Shown here: positions 1 through 14,055 of the stretch, one piece after another
Numbering within the stretch: the first letter of the stretch is position 1
Layout: each line of letters starts with the position of its first letter
Program-made: the position numbers and the translations under genes
Notes under the pieces: generated by a model
Told to the model about the DNA's origin: nothing
Seen by the model: only the letters and a program-made list of their open reading frames with translations
The model's database searches: none
DNA from: Amblyornis subalaris
Taxonomy: Eukaryota; Chordata; Aves; Passeriformes; Ptilonorhynchidae
Assembly: GCA_018881555.1 (NCBI GenBank)
Contig: JACAXG010000014.1
Coordinates: 6,313,213-6,377,212, forward strand
Direction of reading: 5' to 3'
Length of the DNA stretch: 64,000 nt

Positions 1-1085
1 GAAGCACTGAAAGTATCTAAGACCTGCCCAGCGACAGATCCACACAAATTCCTCAACTCTATCTGAAACAGCTTTTCTCTCTCAACTGAGAAATTTTGAT
101 TTCCCAATCTTTCTTCTGTCTTTCGCCTTTATTCCATCAGAAATGTAGAAAAACCTGATGTAAGTTGACTTTCTGGATGCTTCAAAGAGGAAATGCTTGA
201 CTTGTACATTCACATCGCATTAAAGCTGCACAACTTTCCACACTTCAGGAATACTCTTTCATAGAAAAGCACCTGTATGCCTACGGACATAAGTGAGCCA
301 ACTACTAAAACAAAGCAGAGTATCTGAGGGGATAAAGAACACGAACTGGGCAAGCAGACAGCACTATCCTAGAGAAAAGATCATCCAGATATAGAAACCC
401 CTCTTTGGAAGTGCACAGAAACAGCATTCACTGTGCAAAGAGGAACACAGGGCAAGTCAGACCAGAGCAAAAGAACACTGCAGCAGCTATATAGAGTTTA
501 AACACCAATTTCTGTAACAGTCAAAAATTGAGGCAATCACAGAAAATAGCTCACAGCCCAGTGAAAGGGAAGGAAGCTGAATTGCTGGAGAGGAAACCAA
601 CTTAGCCAGCTCCATTAAAAACCCATAACGCACCCCAGTAATCTTGTCAATACCAATCAGCCAGTACCAATGGCAAGGAGGGCAAGCAGTGCTGCAGCAC
701 CATTTCACTTGCAAGGCATTTAAATGAAGTTCATTAGCAATAATCCAATTCACATAAACTGGAAGTTAGAAGGTCCTNGAGAATGCAGTTAAACCCAGTC
801 TAGACTGGGAAAGAGTATAAACAGTTATTACTCAAAGCACTGAGTGTTATGTGAAAGGACTCTGACCTCACAAAACCCCACCTTCATGGGATGNGGCCCA
901 CTTGTGAAAATTCAAGGTAGTTTCCAATTTGTGGGNTTTTTTTTTNCCTGAAAATAGTGGACATGATGACTAGTGACATACTGATCATAACAGTAGCATG
1001 TTTACAAATAATTTTTCTATGTTTTTAGTCTGGAACTGAGTTTTGAATTTAAATTCATCACAGGAATATTAATCAATGAAAACAG

Positions 1086-1109
1086 CCTGTCAAACTGCTG
1101 TTTGACAGG
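1086..1109. repeat. Perfect 10-bp inverted repeat with 4-nt loop
   Basis: The arms 1086-1095 (CCTGTCAAAC) and 1100-1109 (GTTTGACAGG) are exact reverse complements around the loop TGCT. Each arm contains CTGTCA/TGACAG, the core recognised by TALE homeodomain factors such as MEIS and TGIF. It is either a small hairpin or a paired binding site. The sequence alone cannot decide between these, and chance is not excluded. Confidence 0.6.
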
Positions 1110-4100
1110 GTGCTCTCAGCTGACTCACCTCAAATTGTAAAGAGAAAGATTTTTCNTTTCCTAAAAAAAATAGAAAAATCTGATGTATAACATTTAGGGA
1201 CCACTCTGTTATTCTCAGTGTGTTTATTACAGATTTCAAATACCTACCCTAAAAAACTGAACCAAGACACAAACAAAATATACCACTTAAAAAAAAAAAA
1301 ATCAGAATATTTTTTCCCATTTCCTTTCCTCAAACTAACAACTGCCATATTTCCCATGATACTAATTCAGCCTGCTCCAGCTTGCTAAATTGACTCAGCT
1401 GCACTGGTGGGTGAGAACCCTTCCCTTCCCTTCTCCACTCAGAGCCAGTTAACTCAGATGAGCCTTCCCAGCTGAAGGAAGGCAGCAGCTGCTTTTGTCA
1501 ACATGGAAATGTGTTTGTAGGGAACTGATAGTTGCAAGGTTACCAGGACTTTTAAACTGGTCTCCAATGTGGGGATATGGAACAAAGCTCAAACCGCTTT
1601 CCTGGGAAAATCACCTTCATCCGCTAACAGTGCCNGCCTCGTCTGTGTTTTTAGATAGATATTGTGTTTTTAGAACAATATGTTCCTCTGCTTTGGGATT
1701 CATGGTGGCCTTGCAGAAGGGCCTATCTAGATTACAGCAAGCATCAGAAATTGCTGGAGTGGGGCAAAAGCACAATAAGAGCTTAATTTGTTGAATTCAT
1801 NAAAATTCTGTCTCAAATATGCGGTGATTCGGGGAGGTGGGACACATGTTTTACACAGACATCACGCTTGGAACTAGGCACAAAATGTTTAAATACGGAA
1901 AACTCCCAAAATAACAAGGGGATGTGACAATATTGCGTTATTTTCAACCCCAATGAANGCAACCACCACTGGAGCCCCGGCTGTGTTTCCCTCAGTGTTG
2001 GTGCCACTACCACCCTTACTTTTCTGGGCACCCAGAAGCCACACAGGGCATTCTTTCAGACTAACAGCTCCATCTACATTTTTGCCAAGCCAAGCTAGGG
2101 AGCTGCTGAGGCCATTGAGGCGATGCAGTGGGACTTGGGTTCTGATGCAAGAGGTGTTTGCACACAGCTGGACGTCACCAGGCTCACGGCGTCCCGCTGC
2201 GGCCACTGACCCCAAACAGCGCGTACACCCAGGGGTGCTGGAGTGACTCTCTCCCTGTCTCAGGACACAGCACGAAGGCTGGTTCCTTTCTCACTGCCCA
2301 CCGCAGGAATGCCTCCCAGGATCCTTGCCCTTAAAAACAGAGGTATTCCAAAACGTTCTAAAAAATCCACCTTATTTGTGATGTTGGCCATGTGATAGTA
2401 ATAGCCCAACCCGAAGAGTTAGGATCCAAGGATTCCTTTAAAATAGCCCTCAAAATTATGAGTTACTTTTAATAGTCAAAAACACTTAAAAATCCACAGG
2501 TACAAAAACATTTTTCTGAAAACTTGAAGTCATACCAGAGGCCAAAAGCAAAGTTTGTGGTGGAGCCTGGGCTCATACACTGCCATTGTTCCTGGGATAC
2601 AGCTCCACTAAAATAAAGTGTCTATAATGTGTTCCAGATTCTTCCTAAAATTTTTATTACTATTATTATTTTGTGCAAAGCCAGAGAAAAACATAAGCCT
2701 CTCACACTGCCAAAAAAAGGTAACACTGAATGTCCTGAAATCATCAATTAAATGCATCAAGGAATAATTTTATTGTTTTTCCCAAAAATACTGGTCAACA
2801 AAAGCTGCTGCACTTTTGCTTACAGTCCCCTCTCATTTCCCCAGGAACTTTTCAAAACTGAGTGACATCTGAAGCACNGTGTACTCAGGCAGTAGCATCA
2901 CCCTTCCATACAACTACTGTGTGCTGGTCGTATTTTCACACAAATAACTTACAGATTAACTTCCTCCTGTACAGGTAAACCCTGTGGCTAAGCAGCAGAC
3001 AAGTTGCCCAAGACCAAGAAACACAAGGATTTTTTTCCGAATCTTCACACTGTACCACCAAGCAGACAAGATCATCTTTCCTACAAACCTTTGACCTCTG
3101 CCCTTCNCATGCCCCCATCATTCCTCTAACAGAGCAATTTTGCAGCCTCATGTGAGGGCTCTGACTCACAAGGAGTTAAAATCCACCTGGAGAGGGCTGC
3201 CCTTGTTCATGCACTGGTTATCCAGCCATCCCTGCTAAAAGGACAACTTCTTCTTACACAGCAGCTACTGAGCTGTGACAAATTGCAGTGTAGGGTATAG
3301 AAAAAAAACCCTGTGCCTCTCATTACCATGGCAAGCTTTCCTGCCTCATGAGCAGGGAAGCCTCCCCTGCAGCAGGGGGTAAAATCATGGAAGGCAAAGG
3401 GACACTCGTTCCCAAATGAGCTNGGTCTTGTCCCTAAGAGCTCAGAGGTGTGGCTCACCTGGAGGCTTTGATTTAGTTTTATGCTCAAGTCACATCCTAG
3501 CCAAGACCTAACTGCTACTGCGTGGGGAGAGCTCANTATCCCACATCTACCCTCTCCCAGCTGGGTGTTCTCAACACTTCCTTTCCTCTAAAAAAAAAAA
3601 AAAAAAATTAACAGTTTTCTACCACTCAGCTCCTGAAGCATCCCACTGCAGGGTCAGAAGAGGACAGAACTGGCTCGAGAAAGGAAGAAGGAACACAGCC
3701 CTGAAAGGGAAGAAATGCNGGAACAGCACTCCCCTATAGCTCCATCATCAAAATACACATTTCCAAGGGATGTTTGGTGCCTCAGACAGTGAAAGNGAGC
3801 CCAGCACAAAAAGCTCACAGCAAACATGGAACGAGGTACTAGGGATGAGCTGTACCAGAAACAACACAGACACTAACTGTATTAAAATATGTATGTATTG
3901 TTCTGCTGTCTTTTCAAACCATTTAGCTATCAGAGCTGTTTGTCTGTCACACTGAACAGCAAAAGAGTTGCATCAATATTAGATTTGTACATGTAATAAG
4001 AGACACCAAAACCTGTTCCAAAGAATAGGGAGCTTGCAGCACAGAGAAACATAGCAAAATANTTACTCTACCACTATGGTCAAGGAGAACAGCATTTATT

Positions 4101-7100
4101 AAATAAATGGACTAAAGCCATTAATCAACAACAGCATATTAAACTAATATAATCATGGCGCTTGTTCTCTGCCTTTTTTTTTTTTTTAACAATAGGACTT
4201 AGGCATGACCAAGGAAAACATATATTTGATTCATCAATGACAGCCTATTCAAAAGAACTGAAGAGCATCAGGAAATGAAACCACAGCAGAGAGGTCTCAC
4301 AAAGACCGTCACCAGGCTATGATTAATTGGTAACAACCTAACAGGGCCCTTATTCAAGCCTGTCCTGGGCAGTAAAGAGGGTTTAGCTCTATGTATACAG
4401 TTGAACTGTTAAATTATGTACCTCCCAGGTAGACCCAGGTGGTCCATCCTGAAATTAAAAAAAAAAAAATCTTTTCCCAAAAATACTGTTTGCTATGTTA
4501 ATTAACATTTCAATTACGTTGGGGTTTTCCTCCACTAGGAAAAGGTTTTTCCCTATTGAAAATGAGTGTAAAAAAAANCCCTAAGCAAACTTAATTTGTT
4601 GCCAAAACGAGTGAAGTCAGTATTTTTGTTTCACTGGAAATGTTTTCTGTTGAATTTCCTACGGTCACTGCAGCTGTACAGCTCAATTTATATCCCCTTT
4701 GAACTTACGTATTACACATACAGAGCAACACATAGCGGGTGTTTATCCTACAAACAAGGGGAAGTGTGATTAGATAACCTATTACACAACTTCGCAAACA
4801 GTTAAAGTGGAAAAAAAATTGCTGATGTTAGTTAAGGGATCAGCCTCAAGTACAGCTACGTAACATCTCTGANCAGGAGAAGAAACACAGCAATTTCACA
4901 GGAGCAAATGTCAAAGGCAAGAAAAGATTTGGGTTTATCTANTGAAGAGTGGGTAGCAGGAAAAAACTTCCCCATAATAAAATCATGCAGCCAGAGACAA
5001 GTTAAGAGAAACTCTCGGTGCCATGGGGCTTCTGTTATTTTAAGCAAGAGTAGTAAGGACTCTGGAAGGAGTAATTCTGCCTAAGGAGGAAGATTAGTGT
5101 ATAGCGTTTGATCTAACAGGGCTTTTCCCTTTCTTTACTTTTTGATTCTTATCTTGATTGTTTCACACCAGGAATCTAAAACCGGCTGAGCTGTGCATCC
5201 TGCAAATCTCGTTCAAACTGGAATAGGCCGGGGATAGGATTTCACCGTTTGGGAATTTCATTTACTGAATTCTGCCTCTGCAGTCGCCTGCAGAATTCTC
5301 ATGCTCTGTAGCTGCTGTCAGGGCTTCATGAAACCAGCGGGTTTGGGGACTATTTTTTTCTTTTTTATTTAAAGTCAACTCACATTTATCAATGTGATCT
5401 ACTAGACTGGTCAGGGAAAGTAAGAAACTCAAGACCTCCGTTCTCAGTCTTTGGGAAATAAAACTTCCTTAATCTTTCAACTTGTTAAAGATAGAAAACT
5501 TACCCACATCTTAATTTTAAAATATGCCAGGTAAGTACCATCACTGAAATGACTTGCTCCTGGCATGGATTTTGCTGCTCTGATACAGATTCATTAAAGC
5601 ATCCACAGACCAGCCTAGTTTTCATTTTTGAAAAGAAAAAACGTGATGAATGTCTATGAANTTAAAAAAAAAATTAAAAAATTAAAGCTATGCCTCTGTT
5701 TTCCTTTTGAATCTACAGATACTTAGTTCTTTTTATTGATGGAGAACAAACAGAAGGCCTGTAAATTTTGCTGCTTTTTTTTGTGATCTTACATTGGTTA
5801 ACCAAGGAAACAAGCGACAAATGCCCGGGGGAGGAGTATCAAACTCACACACTTGTCAGAAATACTCCACCTAGCAAAAGTATTTCCCCTCGGTGTCAAA
5901 CGTCAAATGTTGGGGTCTGGTTCATCTCCAAACAGAACACTGAGATGTTATTTTAGTCACACCTAGCGAAGGGCTTTTCTTCCCTGTTTTTTTGAGGATG
6001 CTTTTTTGCCATGCTTTTCCAAGTCAGTGGGAGAATGTTGAAACGGAACAATAATGAGGTATTCAGCACTAATAGATACACAGACCCTATACAGCACAGT
6101 GTAATAAATGCACAGGACTTGGCAGCCCCATAATGATGCATCTTCCATCACCAACAAGTAATAACAACCCAGGTTTACAAGCTGCTGCACTTCAGAAGAG
6201 ACTGTTTACCAGATCAGATAAAAAATAAGGCTCAATGTATATATTTTGTTGTATGACACTGTACGGCTGCAATCATTTATCAGACTTTTTCCTGAGTCTT
6301 ATCTTTCTTATCACTGCCTAAGGAACAAGCAAAATCTGGGAATTATAAAAATGTCTCAAACACCAGCACTTCTGACCCATTTAACAGATCGCCTTCCTTT
6401 TTTTTACACCAACTTTACTCAGAAATAAATCCACTTGCCATATTCTCCCAGGAATACTACTGCTGGACTGGTTTGGACACCTTTTCAGAGAAGTCTCGTT
6501 GGCCCTCCTGGACTTGCAGCAGGCTGGGTGTGCTCACCCCCTTCACAGTCACTCCCCTTCCCACAAAAACAAAAAGGATGCAGTTTTGCTAGCAACATCT
6601 GCAGTCTAAACAAGCTCAGTGTAAGAGCAATTAGCACTATTTGTTCTTTTGTCAAGTTAAGATAATTTCCTTGGGGCATTTTTAGCTAATTTGTTAATGC
6701 AGTGATTCAGAAAACTTTACTAGTTTTATCTTTTCCTTCCTAATAATACCTTCCCATAAAGCAGTAAAAACTAATTTGAAACTACATTCATTTATTTTAG
6801 CCTGCATATGAAGAGTTAATTATTTCACTAACGACTTCATTACAAAATTATCAACTGAGTTGGACAATTGCCAGTCCTCAAAGTGACACTTGCCAAACAT
6901 TCTTCCCAAATTTTGAAGATTGTGGCCCCATGGGGCAGCCATGGGCTCAGAGGGCAAAGATGAGTGTGGATGAAGGCACACAGCCCCAGGCAAGTGCAAA
7001 TATTTCATGCCAGAGAAGCATCTATAGTGTAAAGTGTTAGTAACGCATGCATGACAGTGATCTACCTGTGAAATTCCACTGTCCCAGCACATGCTGTAGA

Positions 7101-10100
7101 GCCATAAAGGGTAAGATAAGGAAATAACCCCGGATTCCAGAAACCTGGTGCAATGAAACCCAGCTTTTCACCTCTGGTAGTACTTAAAATAATTGCCAAG
7201 GGGGGCAATCCGATTTCACGTGTAACTCTCCATGTGTAAACACACACACATCTCTCATGTGATACACTGTAGGAAGAGAGGTGTACCTAAAAAACATTAA
7301 AGCCAACATTTGCCATTTTTTTGATTAACGAAGCAGAAAGACACTCCTGCCCATCCTTAGTCACCAGCAGCCTTGACCCGGTGAGGTCATTTCAGCAGCC
7401 CTAACTCAGGCACTCCACCCAAACCCTCCGGTGGGGGGATTATTTTTCTCTTTTATATCAACCAAATCTCTTGCAAAATAAAACTATGGGCACTGCCCAT
7501 ATGAGCAGCTGAGTTATTCATGGCCACAGAGACTCAAAAAGGCATGGTGAATTTAAAAATTCTGGTAAAGAACACGGGCACCTCCATGACATCAACATTA
7601 AATATGTTTAGAATTAAGAAGGATTAAAATACAAACCTTGCAGATACTACACAGAAAATTTTAGACCCTGCTGCTTATTATTTTAACCAACTGGAACAAC
7701 ACACAACTAAACAAANNCCTACAGAGAACTGGAGGGCAGTATCTCCACTGGCTCCTCACAGCAAGGCTGTGTCTCCTTCCTCACGGCATGAAGGCAGCAG
7801 AAAAGAGGGAATACCACAGAAGNATTTCTGTTTATTCTTTTTTAAAAGGGATCTTTTTTTTTCATCTTTGCAAAAAATTTTATTAAAAATAAAACAACAA
7901 AAAATCCTTCCATAACTCTTTAACTGAAATTTTTCAGCGTTTTGACAACAGAACCCACTGCAGATATAAATACTATAGATACACCACGTGTCAAGATTGA
8001 GTTTAAATTTTAATTTCAAATTGAATTCAAAATTCTGGCACCCTGTACCAAAATCTGATGTAAGCCACTAGAAAAATTTCAGATAAATGAAATAATCAAG
8101 CAATACATTAAATTTTGCAGAAAGCTAAGCCACCAATGGAACTGCTGGAAATCACAGGCACAGTGTTAATATACGAGAAGTGTCAAGTGGTCAGCTTTTA
8201 CAGTGGCATAGAAATTATTTTTAATACCCCAATTATTTTGCATTCAGCTGGCTTCAGTGCCTTATGTGTACTCTGGACAGTCAAGGATAAGAAATTTATC
8301 TGACAACTGTGAGACANCAAACCTCCACTAATCCCGAAATACTGAACAACAAAAATCAGTTCCTTTCGCTACTGTCAAAAGAACACTTTTTNGTAGTTTT
8401 AAATGCAGAAGTTTTCAAAAATATCACTCTTTATCCAGGACACTGCAACAGTAAACCAAGTGAAGATTTTTTGTATTAGATACATGCCTTCCTCTAAATG
8501 CAGTTTGACACAATAAATAAGAAACGTGCTATTCATCAACTTGCAACTTCATAAACAGTCATAAAAACTTAAATAATCTGTATAAATAAAGGTTATGTGC
8601 TTTAACAAAAGCAGAGCAAAGCAGTAAATCAGCCTGATTAGCAAAATAAATACCACTTCTACTACAACAGTTCAATCTTAGTAGCAAATCAAACATTTTA
8701 ATAGATTGCAGCACAGTTATTTTCTCGACAAAGTTTGATTTCTCTAAATCNAAAGCAAAATTACAATCAATTACTTCAAACAAGGGCTTCTGCCTGTTGA
8801 TTGAATTGTTTTCACTTTGATCCACCCTGGGCCTAGCAGACATTTCTTCTGGTATTAAGTAGTCAAAGGTGTAAATTAAAGCCTAAAAGACCTCCTCAAA
8901 ACAACATCTATAATCAGCCTTGATATTCAAAGAGCAGTTCAATACTTTCAAAAGAAAAAGATTTCGAATGGGGCAGCAAAGGCACACAGCACTGGGTAGT
9001 CTCTCTGTTTCTGGATTCAAGTCATTGAAAACAGATCCAAGGAAAACCCTAGCAGGACATACCCCACATCCTGAGGTGCTTGGTGCTCCTTCAGAGGTGG
9101 AACAGTGAGCACCAAACAAAAAAATAAAGAAAATTTAATTACTCTGTTCTGGGTGGCTTGTTTTTTTGTCTGCTTGTTTTTTAAGTTTAGCTTCATCATT
9201 TAATTCGAAAATACATTTAAATANTCCACAAAATTGTATCCAGACTACAGCAATCTTCAGGTAGTTACACCGAGAAAGAAAAAGAGGATAAGAGGGCAGT
9301 TGCCACAGAAAGCCACCTATCTTAATTGTGCCCNTAATTATTTTTGTATTCAGTATGCATTCAAAACTAAGCTTTTTGCACTTCACTTCTGTAATTCATA
9401 CACAGCAGTGCCACACTGGCTCTCACTTCTGAAGAGAAGCGTTTCCCAAAAGTTCACTGTGGATATAGTAAAATCTCAGCTCATTGATAATCAACTTGCA
9501 CATGTCATCCAAAAGTTTCTTTACAGTTCCTCCTCTGTATCCCTTCTGGACCAGCAGTAAGAAAAACCAGTGACTGGACCAAAAGGGCTGATTTTAACTA
9601 CAAGCAGTGTCAAAAGAATAATAAAGTTGTTCCCATTTGTACAGTAGCAAGTAAGGAATCAATAATATAAAAGATATACACTACAAAAAAAGAAACCTCA
9701 GAAACCCCCTTCTGAATTTAGGCTGCACTGTCCTACACACTTCAAAAACATGAAAGGCCCTGAAAGATCAATAGAACTCATAAGAATCTGAGGTGCAGAA
9801 ATCAATAAATTATTTTTTTTAAATATGGTAAATTGTACAGTAGCAAACACCAAGATAAATCAAACAGATCTTTATACAAGAAATAAAACAGGTTATAAAT
9901 CAAGAATTTCTAAACCTCCCGTATCTTCAAATAGGGAATGTGGTGCAAAGAATGCATGACAGAAATTGTTTTCTAGTGGGCATTCAGGTACTTCTCATTT
10001 CAAGTAAAAACTTTTATTAAAGGAACATGATCTCTAAGGATTTATCTCTGGGCTTCTTCCCCCCAAATATTATTAATTTTTAATGAGCTTTCTGAAAATT

Positions 10101-11079
10101 CCCTTTGCATTGAGTATCACCGGCTGGGGATGCCAAAGGACACTTTGATCAGCAGATACAACCCTTTTGCTGGTTTTGGAGGGATTTTACTCAGAGAAAC
10201 TGTAAAAAAACCCTTTTGATCATAGCACCAAAACTCTCGTTTCAGATCATTCCTGGTTTGGAGGCACTGGGGATTTGCGTTCTGCCGAGTCATTCCTCCT
10301 GTGAAGCAAGAGTGAGCACAGAAGGATGCAGGATGCTGGGACTGGCATCTAATTGCCACTCTGGCTCCATCAAATTGCTGTCAGATTCACAAATTTNATT
10401 CAGTTCAGTGCCTGAGAAATTTCCAAACAAGGCAGAATGAATCTGCCAAACCCTGACGTACATCCACACCACAAGGACACTTACTGGACTGTTTCTAAGA
10501 ATGGGACACCATTTGGGAGAGCTAAGAAAACAACTCATTAGAGCACCAGGAGAAAATCCTATTCTCCTAGGACACTGCTGTGCCATGGAATAGAAAATGC
10601 TATTAAACAAAAATGATCGACTGCAAACAAACACGAATAATTTGCTGAACAAAAAATATCTTGCAGCTAAGAGACAATATAAATTACCATATGCAGACAA
10701 CTAGGATGCCAAAGGGGCAGGGGCCTCGCTGCCCAAAAAAATAAATCAGCAAATGCAGAAAGATGGTTAGTGACTATGTTTTGATTTTAGCAATAGAAAC
10801 CTAAAATAATCCAAAATTGAGGATGTAATTGCCAAAAGGAAGAAACAAACAACACAGAAAAAGAATAATCAAGACTGGAGAAAAACAGATTATCAAAGGC
10901 ACCTGCTATCACAAGAANAGAAATGAGATCTTTAGAAGCCCTGAAGGACTCCTTGCAGAAAAGAAACAAGAAAAACCATAAAACCCCCAAGAAAGCGATC
11001 ATTACTGATTTGATCATTTTAGCATACAGAGATGTACTAGGGATGGGAGAGACNGCCAAAGGGAACGAGAACCGAACAG

Positions 11080-11450
11080 GTGGGGGGTGCAGGGTGCGTA
11101 TTGCTGTATTGCTCCTGCCTATGCCATGCCAGACACATGCCCCCCCTCTGCCGCCGCATCCAAACCCCTGGAACCTGTCGGCTCTGCAGCTCCCACACTG
11201 CCAGACCACAGTGTTCCNGGAAAACAAAGGCACGGGGCTGTAAACATCTGTGAGACTAANGCATCATCTCCTGAAAGATTCCCCCCGCCTGCACTGCCCA
11301 TGGCCTCGGCCCCCGGACAGCTTTATTGCTCCGCTCGGAGCATCCAAACAGCGCCAGGCTCACGGTGCTTTTCCATCCCATCAGAGCTGTTTATCCCACC
11401 CTTCTCCCTGGCCCACACGCACTACAGAGCACTTCAGCTGCCTCTCCAAG
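11080..11450. other. GC-richer patch inside AT-rich sequence
   Basis: This block is clearly richer in G and C than its surroundings and contains about a dozen CpG dinucleotides by eye, clustered near 11145-11185 and 11280-11360. Open frames on both strands, including frames of about 130-148 codons, fall here only because stops are rare in GC-rich DNA. None resembles a known protein. It could be a weak intragenic CpG patch, an enhancer, or simple compositional drift. Confidence 0.4.
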
Positions 11451-12917
11451 AGATTACGCTCCCAGAATATGGGTTGTTCAAACACACTGAATGCACAACA
11501 CATTCAACTCCCACTTATTAATTACGTGCCTCTAAATCCTAACGATTTCTCTAATAATTTTCTTACAGAACTTAAAGTTCCCACAAAAGGAAGATCCCCT
11601 TTGACGTGTGAATGCTCTACTGTAGGTATCAGAGACACAGCGTAAATATTGTTTTACAACAAACAGAAATTCTATACACTTCTACTCATTTGCAGGATGA
11701 TCAAAACNAGCGAGGAGTTCCAAGGAGAGGACTTTAATTTTGTTCATTCACCCCCTGCATCTACCAGCTCCTTGAGTTCCTGCAGGAGTCCCTTAAGCCT
11801 CTGGAGAAACCAGAAGAGCCTGCTGGGAAGGGATAGAGAGAGTGCACATTATTTAATAACCAGAAACTATGTATGAGGGACCTTTCTGGTTTTATTTTTG
11901 GCACAACTTATCTGCTGGTAGAAAGACCGTATTTTAACACTGAGAGGAATGTAATGGGAAATTTATTTTAAGCGTACAGTTCTAGCAGGTCATAAAGATT
12001 GTATCATTATCCTCCTTGGACAGTAATTGGCAATAAGAATACATGCTCTTCTCAGTTTTTGTTTCTTTGATGAGTTGTGAGGAAAGAAAAATGCTGTTCA
12101 TCCAACATGCTGTTTATTTAATATTCAGCTTTCCTGAACTCTTCTTATGNAAAGCACAAATGCTGACGATCAATTATTTTAGTAATCATAATTCAAGCTC
12201 AAATTTTACACTCTGTAAACACATTATCATGACCACCACATTATGCATTTGAAAAATTCCCGTTGCAGCAACCCATACAAATGAGCACATTGCATCAGGT
12301 TTACAGTAAAATTCTGTCCTGGCTACATATATAAGGGGCTTTTTCATAACAGTAAAATGAATGAAGCACACATAAATGCTGAGGAGTTTTCTATGCAGTG
12401 TACAAACGCACACATTCATACACAAACAGCTACAGCACTCGCTTTAAATATCAAATAAAAATGAAAAATATTTATACTTGTCGCTAGCAAGGACTTATTT
12501 CAAATATTGGATCTTACNGTTTTAAAATTAAATTATTGGGTAAGATGGAGAAGTCAAAGGAGAGCTGCTGTCATTTCTGTAGGAAGATTTCCTGTAAACT
12601 TCATCAGGTTGACAAGAGCGAAGTTTTCCCGAAGCAACCGGTAGCTCTTTGGGAGCAATCTAGAACGCCCTCACACTTAGTGGGTGGCCTAATACATCCT
12701 GAAATGTAAGTCTATAATTAAATAAAAATTTGCAAAATTCAGTTTAGACTTCTTATGGGAACACTTAATGCACATATAATTGGGGTGTAACACACGCTGC
12801 CTTACATTTCACTGATAAACCCTAACTTTTCAAATCAACGTTTCATGGAAATGCTTAGAAAACAGTTTGACGTTTAATGCTGCAAATAATAGTAAAAGGC
12901 TAAACAGGGAAAAAGTG

Positions 12918-13723
12918 GGCCTGTTGCTGAAGGAGGTGGATGATTTAGTGACAGCAGATGGGAGATAAGGCTGAGGCTCACATCAGGGATTANTTGATCC
13001 TGACCCATGGGACCAGATGGGCTGTGTCCAAGGGTGCAGAGAGCCAAGGACACAGCAAGGCCACTTCATGTCAGAAAGCTCGTGGAGACTGAGGGGTCCT
13101 CGATGGCNGCAGAAAGGCAGATTTCCTGCCATCCTTAAATAAACAGGGAGAGCAGCAGAGGATATAACCACAGCTTATACCCCACAATATGCACATATCC
13201 AATCTGGATGAATGACCACCTGATGGGTGGAAACACGGTTGGGCTCCAAACACAGTGATTAATGGGTCCTTCAGCAACTGAGAGGAGCCCACAAAGATGC
13301 NCAGAGGGCTGAAGCACCTCTACTATGAAGCCAGGCTGAAAGAGATGGAGAAGAAAAGGCTTCAGGGAGGCCTTACAGCACATCCCACTACCTAAAGGGG
13401 ATCTACAAAAAAAAACCAAAAAAAACCCCAAAAAAACCAGAAAGGGACTTTGGACATGGGCATGTAGAGTCAGGACAACGGGAAATGGCTTTAAACTGAC
13501 AGAGGGCAGGTTTAGATTAGATATGAGGAAGAAATTGTTTACTNTGAGGGTGGTCAGACNCTGGAACAGGTTGCCCAGAGAAGCTGTGGCTGCTCCATCC
13601 CTGGAAATGTCCAAGGCCAGCCTCTGAGCAACCTGACCTAGTGGAAGGTGACCCTGCCNGTGGCAGTGGGTTGGAACGAGNTAATATTTAAGGTCCCTTC
13701 CAAACCAAACCGTTCTGTGATTC
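12918..13723 (+). mobile_element. CR1 non-LTR retrotransposon fragment, internally deleted
   Basis: The segment reads as CR1 sense on the plus strand. Around 12930-12985 it resembles the CR1 ORF2 stretch with a GTGGATGA...GACAGCAGATG...GCTGAGG pattern. Around 13190-13275 it resembles reverse-transcriptase-region sequence. From 13290 on it carries the classic avian CR1 3' region, with TTAGATTAGATAT near 13511, a TTGCCCAGAGAAGCTGTGG motif near 13570, CCATCCCTGGAA near 13596, and a TTCTGTGATTC terminus at 13713-13723. Large internal deletions, frameshifts and an A/C-rich insertion near 13408-13438 make it dead. The 217-codon minus-strand frame across it is an antisense shadow. Confidence 0.9.
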
Positions 13724-13759
13724 CCTGGTGACCTGGAGGCCAGTAACACCTGGGATACT

Positions 13760-14055
13760 GCAGCCACNCCTCCTGGGACCTGACTCATCCCATGTCTCCA
13801 TCAGTGGCTCAGAGAAAGCCTGGCAGCACACTCTCATCGAGTTTGTGGGCAACCAGCAGCTATGCTTGAAGGCAGGGTTGGCATCCAGAGAGACAAGGAA
13901 CCCACTGGAATTCCACAAGGACAAGCACAGAGTGTTGCTCCAGGGAGGGAAGAGCCTTTGCATCACCCTGGGCCGGGACCCACAGCCAGGGAGCCGCTCT
14001 GCTGAGAAAAGCCTGAGGGTCTTGGCCAAGCACCAGCCAGCAGTGTCATGTACTC
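13760..14055 (+). mobile_element. Second, older CR1 fragment abutting the first
   Basis: The piece at 13905-13935 (GGAATTCCACAAGGACAAGC) and the piece at 14000-14050 (tctgctgagaaaagcctgag, then ggtcttggccaagcaccagc) follow the order of the CR1 ORF2 C-terminal region just before the 3' UTR. It is on the plus strand like its neighbour. It comes after that neighbour's 3' end, although its content belongs before it, so it is a separate insertion or a rearranged copy. It has several frame breaks and encodes nothing functional. The boundaries are approximate. Confidence 0.65.

Larger units (their letters stand above)
1..12917. other. AT-rich noncoding sequence, probable intron
   Basis: I see no supportable gene here. 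Open frames are short, lack recognisable domains and occur on both strands at the density expected by chance. The sequence is AT-rich and CpG-poor, with frequent short A and T runs (for example the A run near 3590-3607). It lies downstream of the minus-strand splice donor at 43184, so the simplest inference is first-intron sequence of that gene. Distinct items inside it are listed separately: a perfect hairpin at 1086-1109 and a GC-richer patch at about 11080-11450. A splice-donor-like site on the plus strand at 5528-5536 has no convincing exon attached. Confidence 0.6.

Noticed and set aside
1123..1172. Possible minus-strand micro-exon with TTTTTTTTAG acceptor and GAG|GTGAGT donor
   Set aside because: The exon would be only about 31 bases, A-rich and containing an N. 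A T-run acceptor and a donor this close can arise by chance in AT-rich sequence.
5267..5298. 9-bp inverted repeat GAATTCTGC / GCAGAATTC
   Set aside because: With a 14-nt loop and short arms it is within chance expectation when all loop sizes are considered.
5528..5536. Exact plus-strand donor CAG|GTAAGT
   Set aside because: There is no convincing acceptor or open coding segment upstream. About one exact match is expected by chance across both strands in a window this size.
13135..13788. 217-codon minus-strand open frame
   Set aside because: It is antisense to the CR1 fragment on the plus strand, which explains its length. It matches no known protein.
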